DNA of 10,727 nt from an uncultured Rhodovulum sp. (GTDB taxonomy: Bacteria > Pseudomonadota > Alphaproteobacteria > Rhodobacterales > Rhodobacteraceae). Made by a program: the position numbers and the translations under genes. The notes under the pieces are model-generated. The model ran no database searches. It had not been told where the DNA came from and was given only the letters and a program-made list of their open reading frames with translations. Below are positions 1 through 6,274 of the stretch, piece by piece. The stretch covers positions 1 to 10,727 of the forward strand of contig CAMIMK010000082.1 of the NCBI GenBank assembly GCA_946221765.1, in the 5' to 3' direction. Position 1 is the first letter of the stretch, and every line of letters starts with the position of its first letter.

Positions 1-20
1 ACCGCCCAGGAACCGTCCAT
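1..20 (-). CDS. Possible 5' end of an unidentified gene leaving the left edge
   Basis: Reading leftward from base 20, an ATG opens a frame of six complete codons (M-D-G-S-W-A) before the window ends. A purine-rich GAGGAG lies immediately upstream on the minus strand, but it is only two bases from the ATG, closer than usual for a ribosome binding site. Counting GAGG alone leaves four bases. The frame is far too short to assign a product. If real, the gene is co-directional with the GH144 gene but separated from it by 277 bases and a probable terminator, so it would be a separate transcription unit. Confidence 0.2.
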
Positions 21-120
21 CGCTCCTCGAAGACGGCCTTTCGCAGAGGTCTATCTGAGAGGCGGTTTGGAAACCCGGGCGGGTCGGTCCGGCGGGTCTT
101 TTCGCGCCCCGGTGCGTCGC

Positions 121-157
121 TCCTTCCCGCCACTATCCCCGACAGTGACGGGAAGGA
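121..157. repeat. Strong inverted repeat (14-bp arms, 9-nt loop)
   Basis: The left arm at 121-134 (TCCTTCCCGCCACT) and the right arm at 144-157 (AGTGACGGGAAGGA) are complementary at 13 of 14 positions. The one mismatch is C130 against A148, and the loop is 135-143. The arms contain A/T pairs, so this is not simply GC-rich self-complementarity. No T-run follows on either strand, so a classical intrinsic terminator is not supported. It lies between the GH144 terminator and the left edge and could be a transcript-end hairpin, a REP-like element or a protein-binding dyad. What is seen is the dyad; its role is unknown. Confidence 0.55.
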
Positions 158-256
158 TCTCCTGCCGGGATCCCGAAAACCCCGCGCCGGCCCTCCGCCG
201 CCGCAGGTCCAGACAGTCTCTGAGGCGCCATCCGGGGCAGGCAGGCGCACGGCTGG

Positions 257-282
257 AAAAAATGCGCGCCTGATCCCCGCGC
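257..282 (-). terminator. Probable intrinsic terminator of the GH144 gene
   Basis: On the minus strand, about 15 bases past the GH144 stop codon, an all-GC stem GCGCG/CGCGC (plus-strand 278-282 and 264-268) encloses a 9-nt loop. It is followed by A and then six T residues (plus-strand A-run 257-262). Stem plus U-tract directly after a gene end is the classic intrinsic terminator layout. The stem is short at five pairs, so efficiency is uncertain. The A/T homopolymer stands out in an otherwise very GC-rich region. Confidence 0.5.
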
Positions 283-297
283 CGGGCCGCCCGACCC

Positions 298-1569
298 TCA
301 GGCGAGGGCGGACGGCGCGAGGCAGGGGCTTTCGAAGCCGAGCCGGCGGAGGCCGGTGTGGATCTCGGGGCAGCTCATGAAGAGCCGCCAGAGCAGGCCC
401 GTCCGGGCATTCTCGATCATCACCACGATCGGGCCCTGGTCGATGGCGAGATGGGTCCGCGCCTCCCAGCCGGTGGCCGGGCTGAAGGCGTCGATGAAGC
501 CGTACTCCCCCCAGAGCTGCCCGCCGCGGTCGTGGTGGAAGTGGCGGAGCGCCCGGAGCGAGGCCTCGCGCAGATAGGGCAGGGACGAGAGCGCCGCAGT
601 GGGCGAGATCACCCCGAGGTCGTTGGTCGGCGAATGGGCGTCATAGCCGGCCGGACTGTCGCTTGCCGTCAGGCCCCAGCAGTCCGGGCCATAGCCGGCG
701 AAGCCGCCGGGATTGCGCAGGCAGTGGTCATGGTTGATCCGCACATGGGCGACGGCCTGCGCCCAGTAGTCGGCATAGCGGTCGCGGAGGCCGCGCGGGT
801 CGAGCCCGAGGAAGGAATAGTGCGAGAAGAACAGCGGCCCGCCGCCCTCCGGCCCGAGCGGCAGCCGGGTGCCCGCGCAGTCGCGGCCGTTCAGGAAGTC
901 GCGTCCCTCCGCCCAGCCGCGGTGATAGACCTCGGGCGAGATCGCATAGCGCGGGGCGGAGGCGGCCAGCACATAGGTGATCAGGCACTCGTTCCAGCCC
1001 CGGATCTCGTGGTTCATGCTCCAGCCGTTGTTCGGGCTCCAGTGCCAGTAGAGCACGTTGCGGCCGTCGCGGGTGTACCAGTCCCATTCCGCCTCGCGCC
1101 ACAGCCAGTCGATGGCGGCCCGGAGCCGGGTTTCCGCCTCGCCGGGATCGTCGAAATACTGGCGGGCGCAGAGCAGTCCCGCGAGGAGGAAGGAGGTTTC
1201 GACGAGATCGGCGCCGTCGTCCTTGCGGCTGAAGGGGATGGTCCGGCCGGTCTCGCCGTTCAGGAAATGCGGCAGGATGCCGTGGTAGCTGTCGGCCTTG
1301 AGCAGGAAGCGCACCATCGTCCAGATCCGGGCGGCGGCCTCGGCCCGGTCGATCCAGCCCCGCGAGACGCCGGCGATGATCGCCATGACGCCGAAGCCGC
1401 TGCCGCCGGTGGTGACCGCCTCGAGCCCGTAGCGCGGCGTCACGTTGCTCCGCTCGCGCGTCAGGCCCGAGACCGGATGGGCGAAGTCCCAGAAATAGCG
1501 CAGGGTCCGGCGCTGCACGAGATCGAGCAGCGCCTCGTCGTCAAGTTCGGCCGTCTGGATCGGCTGCAT
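298..1569 (-). CDS. GH144-type glycoside hydrolase ('glycoamylase-like'), probable cytoplasmic endo-beta-1,2-glucanase
   Basis: 423 aa, a usual length for single-domain members of the glycoamylase-like family (Pfam Glycoamylase; characterised members are GH144 endo-beta-1,2-glucanases, and a related domain sits in cyclic beta-1,2-glucan synthases). The (alpha/alpha)-barrel hallmarks are visible: RTLRYFWDFA near residue 21, GFGVMAI near 58, the acidic block DDGADLVETSF at 117-127, HEIRGWNECLITY at 187-199 and WGLTASDSPAGY at 298-309 followed by SPTAAL. D117, D121, E124 and E194 match the spacing of the acidic residues I recall as important in the characterised GH144 enzyme. The N-terminus (MQPIQTAELDDEALL) has no hydrophobic core, so no signal peptide is seen, whereas characterised relatives are exported. 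The start is set by GGGAGG at 1577-1582, seven bases upstream. It lies 71 bases downstream of the ABC transporter gene on the same strand, probably as its operon partner. The common label 'glucoamylase' should not be read as alpha-1,4-glucan activity. The family call is firm; the exact substrate is inferred. Confidence 0.85.
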   Translation of the reverse strand: MQPIQTAELDDEALLDLVQRRTLRYFWDFAHPVSGLTRERSNVTPRYGLEAVTTGGSGFGVMAIIAGVSRGWIDRAEAAARIWTMVRFLLKADSYHGILPHFLNGETGRTIPFSRKDDGADLVETSFLLAGLLCARQYFDDPGEAETRLRAAIDWLWREAEWDWYTRDGRNVLYWHWSPNNGWSMNHEIRGWNECLITYVLAASAPRYAISPEVYHRGWAEGRDFLNGRDCAGTRLPLGPEGGGPLFFSHYSFLGLDPRGLRDRYADYWAQAVAHVRINHDHCLRNPGGFAGYGPDCWGLTASDSPAGYDAHSPTNDLGVISPTAALSSLPYLREASLRALRHFHHDRGGQLWGEYGFIDAFSPATGWEARTHLAIDQGPIVVMIENARTGLLWRLFMSCPEIHTGLRRLGFESPCLAPSALA

Positions 1570-1640
1570 CGTCCTGCCTCCCGCCGGTTTTCTGGTCCTG
1601 CTCCCGCGATCTCCGCTCCGGCCGGCGGGTGGGCGGTGGG

Positions 1641-3575
1641 CTACTGGACCCGCATCGTCGGCGGGTGGAGCGGGCCATCGGCCAGCGCCAGATGGGCGGT
1701 GGCGGCGTGGTCGCGAACCATGGTGAGATGCGGCCGCACCTCGAGCGTCCGGTTGTAGAAGGGCTTGCCGGTGGCATCCGCCGGCAGGGTCTCGGAATGG
1801 AGCACCGAGAGGATGACCGCGGCCGGCAGGCGCTCGGCGAGGGCGAGGTGGAAATCCGCGGCGGCGCGGGCGTCGAGGGCCGAGGTCGCCTCGTCGAGCA
1901 GCAGGATGTCGGGCTCCTGCAGCAGCATCCGCGCAAGCACCAGCCGCTGCTTCTGCCCCCCGGACAGGACATCGCGCCAGGGCCGTCCCTCGTAGAGGTC
2001 GCGGTCGAGTTCGCGGATGAAGCTGCCGAGCCCGGTGCGCGACAGCACCTCGGCCACCGCGAGGGCGTCGAACTCCCGGTCCCGGTGCGGATAGGCGACG
2101 AGCTGGCGCAGCGTCAGGTGGTCGGGCAGGTCGGGTTCCTGCGCGGCGAGGAAGAGCCGCGCGCCGGTGGCGATGCCCACGCCGCCCTCGCCATAGGGCC
2201 AGAGCCCGGCGATCGCCTTGAGCAGCGAGCTCTTGCCGCTGCCGCTCGGTCCGCTGACGTGCAGCCGGTCGCCCTCGCGCAGCACCAGCCGCGGCACGCT
2301 GATGAAGGGGAGGGCGTCATGCCCGCGGTGGCAGAGCTCCAGCCCCTCGATCGCGAGCATCGGGCCGGCGAGGATCTCCGGCCGGCGGAAACGGCTGCGG
2401 CCGGTCTCGGAATAGAAGCGGTCCCGGTCGCGCACCCGCTCGACGGCGGTGGCGAGTTCGGTCAGGCGGCTGGCATTGGCGCGCAGCACGGCGATCTCGG
2501 TCATCACATTGGTGAACCACGAGGCGCTGACGATGAGTTCGGTGGTGAGTTCCGAGACCGCCACGAAGCTGCGGAAGCTCATCGAGCCCGCCATGAAGGC
2601 CGGCAGCGCCGGCAGATAGGCGAGCAGCCGCTGCGACAGGAAGTTCGAGACCTCGGTGAACATCAGCATGATGGCCACCCACACGTTCTGCCGCCGCCAG
2701 GCATGGTCGATGCCGGCATAGAGGCGGCTGTTGGTGGCATGCTGGGCGCGTTGCCCGCGCGAGGCGGCGACGAGCCCGACCCGGTTCAGCATCGAGGACA
2801 GTTCGCCGCGCCAGGCGCCGTCGCGCTTCTGCCGCTCCAGGGTCCGCGACTGGACCACCCGGCCGACGCGCCAGGCGAAGAGGGTGGCGACGGGCACGTA
2901 GACCGCCACGAGGAGGGCCGCGAGGAGGGCGGTGCCGTAGTCGCCCGGCACGAGGTCGATCCGGCCGGCGATCTGCGGGCCGAGGAGCGACTGCAGGGCG
3001 GCGCTGGCCGTCGCGCCGGCCTGGTCGAGGAACGCGACCGGCTGGCTGCGGCGCAGGAGTTCCACCGACACGAACCACATCGCCACCACGGCGCCGAAGA
3101 AGCCCATCACGAGGCCGATCAACCCGCCGTAGAGGTGGTCGGTACAGATATCGAGGCGCTGGTCGATCGAATCCGGCAGCCGGGCACCGCCCTCGGAGCC
3201 GCGGTCGCTCATCAGGTCGAGAGCAATGCGCGGGTCCGAGAGGATCTCGCGGTCGAAATGGGCGATGAGCCAGCGCCGCGCATTCCGGTGCAGGGTCGTC
3301 GACATCAGGTGCCGGAGCGCCATCCCGCCGGAGCGGGCGAGGGCGATGCCGAAATAGGCGAGGGCGGCGAGAAAGATCACCTGGGCGCTGTCGCCGCTTC
3401 GGAATTCCGCGAGCGAGGCGATGAAGTCGGCGCTGGCGGTGGCGGCCCAGACCGCGGCCTTGCTGATGAGCGCGGTGATCGCCAGCACGATGATGGTCAG
3501 CGTCCAGGCCTGTCGCCAGCGGTCCGAGAGCCAGTAGGCCGTCACCAGCCCCCAGAAGGTCGTGCACCGCCTCAC
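1641..3575 (-). CDS. SbmA/BacA/YddA-type ABC half-transporter, fused permease-ATPase, canonical NBD
   Basis: 644 aa. An N-terminal membrane domain has about six hydrophobic segments (roughly residues 22-45, 63-82, 148-172, 214-237, 298-328 and 334-356). The family landmarks SIDQRL (136-141) and FAWRVGR (233-239) are present. This matches the ABC_membrane_2/SbmA-BacA fold of YddA and mycobacterial Rv1819c. The C-terminal ATPase domain is complete: Walker A GPSGSGKS (442-449), Q-loop Q479, signature LSGGQ (537-541), Walker B DILLLDE (556-562), D-loop SALD (565-568) and switch H593. Such proteins dimerise in the inner membrane; the well-studied relatives import peptides, cobalamin or other hydrophilic molecules despite the exporter fold. 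The start is the only conventional in-frame start (GTG) before an upstream stop at 3699-3701, and no Shine-Dalgarno is visible, so the exact N-terminus is uncertain. It leads the leftward pair with the GH144 gene and is divergent from the GH3 gene, suggesting transport of a glucan. The substrate is inferred. Confidence 0.88.
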   Translation of the reverse strand: MRRCTTFWGLVTAYWLSDRWRQAWTLTIIVLAITALISKAAVWAATASADFIASLAEFRSGDSAQVIFLAALAYFGIALARSGGMALRHLMSTTLHRNARRWLIAHFDREILSDPRIALDLMSDRGSEGGARLPDSIDQRLDICTDHLYGGLIGLVMGFFGAVVAMWFVSVELLRRSQPVAFLDQAGATASAALQSLLGPQIAGRIDLVPGDYGTALLAALLVAVYVPVATLFAWRVGRVVQSRTLERQKRDGAWRGELSSMLNRVGLVAASRGQRAQHATNSRLYAGIDHAWRRQNVWVAIMLMFTEVSNFLSQRLLAYLPALPAFMAGSMSFRSFVAVSELTTELIVSASWFTNVMTEIAVLRANASRLTELATAVERVRDRDRFYSETGRSRFRRPEILAGPMLAIEGLELCHRGHDALPFISVPRLVLREGDRLHVSGPSGSGKSSLLKAIAGLWPYGEGGVGIATGARLFLAAQEPDLPDHLTLRQLVAYPHRDREFDALAVAEVLSRTGLGSFIRELDRDLYEGRPWRDVLSGGQKQRLVLARMLLQEPDILLLDEATSALDARAAADFHLALAERLPAAVILSVLHSETLPADATGKPFYNRTLEVRPHLTMVRDHAATAHLALADGPLHPPTMRVQ

Positions 3576-3689
3576 GGCGTGCGCATCCGGGAGGACGCGC
3601 GCGCCATGCCGCCCGATGGGCGTCTGGCCGAGCCTGTCATCACCGCTCCGTTCCCTTTCCCGTCTCCGGGTGCTGCATCGTATGTTATC

Positions 3690-3708
3690 GGGCGGAATTC
3701 AGCCGCCC
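3690..3708. repeat. Inverted repeat in the divergent control region, 6-bp arms
   Basis: GGGCGG at 3690-3695 and CCGCCC at 3703-3708 form perfect complementary arms around the 7-nt spacer AATTCAG. It could be an operator half-site pair or a short leader hairpin. The GC arms make a chance match more likely than for an AT-containing dyad. Confidence 0.35.
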
Positions 3709-3724
3709 ACGATCTTAATCCTTG

Positions 3725-3753
3725 GTAAACGTAAAGATAGTCTTCGTTAACGA
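3725..3753. promoter_or_regulatory. Candidate operator: palindrome TCGTTAACGA with an upstream partner GTAAACG
   Basis: TCGTTAACGA at 3744-3753 is a perfect 10-bp palindrome. Twenty bases upstream, GTAAACG (3725-3731) is an inverted near-copy of CGTTAAC (3745-3751), matching at six of seven positions, with AAGA-TAG-TCTT dyad sequence between them. A centred C-G step flanked by A/T, as in GTAAACG, resembles half-sites of LacI-family sugar regulators. That assignment is an inference from appearance only. The position between two divergent sugar-utilisation transcripts fits an operator. Confidence 0.35.
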
Positions 3754-3785
3754 TCCGTTGGCTCCAACACGCCGAGGCCGCTCCG

Positions 3786-6068
3786 ATGCTACCACATTCC
3801 ACCCTCGCCAAGCCTGCGCATGTCAGTGATCGCGCCTGGGCGCTCTCCGGCCAGATGACGCTCCGGCAGCTGGCGGGGCAGCTGACCTCGATCGATCCCG
3901 GCCGCTATCCCGCCCTTGCCGGCGAGGACATCGCGCTGGCCGTCGCGCGGGGCGAGATCGGCTGCATCGGCCTCGTCGGCGAGCGGCTGCGCGAGTTGCA
4001 GGAGATCGCGGTCGCGAACGGGCATCCGCCGCTCCTCGTCAAGGACGACGGGCGGCGCGGCTTCTACCTGGTAGCGCCCTTCCCGCTCTACTGCTTCGAC
4101 ATGGATCTGGTCCGCCGCGCCCATGTGCAGGCCGCCGCGGATGCCCGCCTCGCGGGCGTGACGCTGATCCGCCTCACCTGCGACTATGCCTTCGCCCAGA
4201 ACCAGGGCCGCACGCAGGAGGGCGGGCTCATCTCCGACCCGGTCTTCATGAGCGATGTCACCCGCGCCAGCACCGAGGGGCTGGCGGCCTCGGGCGGCAT
4301 CGCGGTGATCCTGAAGCACATGGGCCCCTACCAGTACACGGCCGGCCCCGACTATACCGCCCTGCCGATCGAGCGGACGGAGTTCCTCGAGACCGTGCTG
4401 CCGCGCTACACCGGCGGCTTCGAGGCCGGAGCGCACGGGGTGATGATGAGCTTCGTCGCGCTGAACGGCGTGCCGGCCCATGCCGACCCCTTCCTGCGCG
4501 ACATCATCCACGAGCGCGCCGGGCCCGGGGCGCTGATCGAGTCGGATTATGACGGGATCTACGAACTCTACGGCGGCTTCGGCTATGCGGCGAGCCCGAA
4601 GGAGGCGGCGTACCGCGCCTTCGTCGAGGGCGGCGTCCACATCGACCTCGCCTCGCTCCTCTACCTCCGCCACCTGCCCGAGCTCGTCGAGGAGGGGCGC
4701 ATCCCGGAGCGGGACCTCCGGGTCCGCGCCGCCGAGATCCTGCACTGCAAGGAGGCCGTCGGCCTGCTCGACGACCCCTTCCTCGGCACGGCGCCGGACC
4801 GGACCGAGCGGCTGCTGACCGGCCCGACGGCGGCCTATCGCGCCCTGGCCGATGCCTCGGTGGTGCTGCTCCGGCCCGCGGTCCCGGACCCGGCGGTCCT
4901 GCCGATCCCGCCGGCCGGCGACGGCGTGCGGCTCTGCGTGCTCGGGCCCCTGGCCGAGCAGCAGCCCGAGGACTGGCTCGGCGCCTATTCGAGCCATGCC
5001 AACCGCTATCTCGACCGCGTGACGACGCCGCTTGAGGGGCTCCGGCGGCACTGGCCGGAGGCCAGCTATGCCCGCGGCTGCGACCATGACGGCGGCCGCG
5101 ACCGCGCCGCCATCGCGGCCGAGCGCCGCGAGATCGCCGAGGCGGTCGGGCTGGCGCGCGATGCGACCCATGTCGTCCTCTTCCTCGGCGAGCCGCATGA
5201 CTGGAGCGGCGAATCGGCGACGCTGGCCGAGCCGCGCCTGCCCGAGATCCAGCGCCGCCTCGTGCAGAAGGTGCGCCGGGCGAATCCGGGGGCGCGGCTC
5301 ATCGTCTTCGTCACCGCCGGCCGCGCGATCCATATCCCGCGCGAGGTGGAGGAAGCCGCCGATGCGCTGTTCTGGACCGCGCATCTCGGCACCTTCGCGG
5401 GCGACGCCATCGCCGACATCCTCGCCGGTCTGCGGAACCCCTCGGCGCGGCTCTCGCACGGCCTGCCGATGGCCGACGGCCTCACCTCGGGCTTCGATAC
5501 GCGCGCGGCGCGGGTCGACCGCCCGGCGGTGCCGATCGTGGCCGGCTCCGAGTCCCGGCGCCAGCGCCACCACTGGTGCGCCTATTACCTCGGCCTCGGT
5601 GCGCGCTGGCCGGCGAACTACCATTTCGGCGAGGGCTACGGCTACACGACCTTCGCCCTGTCGGACTGGACCCTGAGCAGCGGGAGCCTCTCCGCCAGCG
5701 GCGGCCAGCCGCTGGTGGCGCGCGTCCGTGTCACCAACACCGGCAGCCGCGCCGGGACGGAGACGGTGCATCTCTACTACCAGGACCTCGTCTGCGAGGA
5801 GCGGGTGCCGCGTCTGCTGGAGCGCCTCGGCCACCGGCAGGCGACGCTGGCGCCCGGCGAGTCGGCAACGCTGACCTTTTCCGTCACCGCCGCCATGCTC
5901 GCGAAATACGGCCGCACGCCCGATGCCGGCCCGCAGGTCTGGCCCGACCGTGACCCGGACGCGAACCCCGACCGGCTGTTCCTCGTCCAGCATGAGGGCC
6001 AGGCACTCGACGCCATCGAGCGGTTCGGAGCCGCGCCCTGCGTCCTTCCCTTCACCCTGCGGCCCTGA
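3786..6068 (+). CDS. Glycoside hydrolase family 3 protein, probable cytoplasmic beta-glucosidase (BglX-like)
   Basis: 760 aa with the three-part BglX architecture: GH3 N-terminal barrel (about 20-330), GH3 C-terminal sandwich (about 350-620) and a fibronectin-III-like C-terminal domain (about 640-705, VRVTNTGSRAGTETVHLYY). Landmarks are the substrate-binding D88 region (VKDDGRRG), KH at 177-178 (LKHM where many members have KHF), MMSFVALNGVPAHADP (220-235), the nucleophile D254 in ESDYDG (SDW in most relatives) and the likely acid/base E476 in WSGES. It should release terminal glucose from beta-glucosides. The N-terminus has no signal peptide, unlike periplasmic BglX, so the cytoplasm is inferred. 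The start ATG has GAGG eight bases upstream. It opens the rightward pair, with an ABC half-transporter 206 bases downstream, and lies back-to-back with the GH144/ABC pair. GH3 includes beta-1,2-glucosidases (sophorose-active), which fits GH144 as a partner; linkage preference cannot be read from the sequence. Confidence 0.88.
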   Translation: MLPHSTLAKPAHVSDRAWALSGQMTLRQLAGQLTSIDPGRYPALAGEDIALAVARGEIGCIGLVGERLRELQEIAVANGHPPLLVKDDGRRGFYLVAPFPLYCFDMDLVRRAHVQAAADARLAGVTLIRLTCDYAFAQNQGRTQEGGLISDPVFMSDVTRASTEGLAASGGIAVILKHMGPYQYTAGPDYTALPIERTEFLETVLPRYTGGFEAGAHGVMMSFVALNGVPAHADPFLRDIIHERAGPGALIESDYDGIYELYGGFGYAASPKEAAYRAFVEGGVHIDLASLLYLRHLPELVEEGRIPERDLRVRAAEILHCKEAVGLLDDPFLGTAPDRTERLLTGPTAAYRALADASVVLLRPAVPDPAVLPIPPAGDGVRLCVLGPLAEQQPEDWLGAYSSHANRYLDRVTTPLEGLRRHWPEASYARGCDHDGGRDRAAIAAERREIAEAVGLARDATHVVLFLGEPHDWSGESATLAEPRLPEIQRRLVQKVRRANPGARLIVFVTAGRAIHIPREVEEAADALFWTAHLGTFAGDAIADILAGLRNPSARLSHGLPMADGLTSGFDTRAARVDRPAVPIVAGSESRRQRHHWCAYYLGLGARWPANYHFGEGYGYTTFALSDWTLSSGSLSASGGQPLVARVRVTNTGSRAGTETVHLYYQDLVCEERVPRLLERLGHRQATLAPGESATLTFSVTAAMLAKYGRTPDAGPQVWPDRDPDANPDRLFLVQHEGQALDAIERFGAAPCVLPFTLRP

Positions 6069-6102
6069 CCGGGCAGGACCGCACGCCCGCTCCGGGTGCC
6101 GG

Positions 6103-6133
6103 CGCCCCCCGGGCCCGCGGCGGGCAGGGGGCG
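6103..6133 (+). repeat. GC-rich hairpin downstream of the GH3 gene
   Basis: Outer arms CGCCCCC (6103-6109) and GGGGGCG (6127-6133) are perfectly complementary. Inside them GCCCGC (6113-6118) and GCGGGC (6120-6125) form a second dyad that leaves almost no loop. It begins 35 bases past the GH3 stop codon within a 206-base gap (6069-6274) before the next co-directional gene. No T-run follows, so it is more likely an mRNA-end or partial-termination structure than a full terminator. GC composition raises the chance of coincidence. Otherwise the gap holds only the ribosome binding site of the next gene. Confidence 0.35.
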
Positions 6134-6274
6134 ACGCATATTGCGATCGGACGCGCGCCGCGCCCCTCCGGCCCCGGCCGCACTGCCGGGAGGATGCCCG
6201 CGGACGCGTGGGCGGTTTCCCCGCCGGCCATCGGCAGGTAGCGTCAGGCCCGAGCTTGCCAGCGGAGGGCAGAC

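Larger units (their letters stand above)
3576..3785. promoter_or_regulatory. Shared divergent control region between the two glycosidase/transporter pairs
   Basis: These 210 bases separate the GTG of the leftward ABC gene from the ATG of the rightward GH3 gene, so both promoters should lie here. The part from about 3680 to 3770 is visibly AT-richer than the rest of the window (for example TCTTAATCCTTGGTAAACG and GATAGTCTTCGTTAACG). I could not find a confident -35/-10 pair with standard spacing on either strand. GAGG at 3774-3777, eight bases before the GH3 ATG, is its likely ribosome binding site. No regulator gene is encoded within the locus, so any controlling protein lies elsewhere. Confidence 0.6.

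Noticed and set aside
67..273. 68-codon plus-strand frame in the left non-coding stretch
   Set aside because: It is Arg/Pro-rich with no similarity I recognise and no ribosome binding site. It overlaps the strong hairpin and the probable terminator.
1629..3728. Long open frame on the plus strand (699 codons) opposite the leftward ABC gene
   Set aside because: It is antisense to a gene with full ABC motifs and its product is low-complexity Arg/Gly/Ala/Glu-rich with no recognisable domain. It is a typical shadow of high-GC codon bias.
3789..5993. Long open frame on the minus strand (734 codons) opposite the GH3 gene
   Set aside because: The composition is a shadow (His/Arg/Gly/Ala-rich), with no family motifs, while the plus strand encodes a complete GH3 protein.
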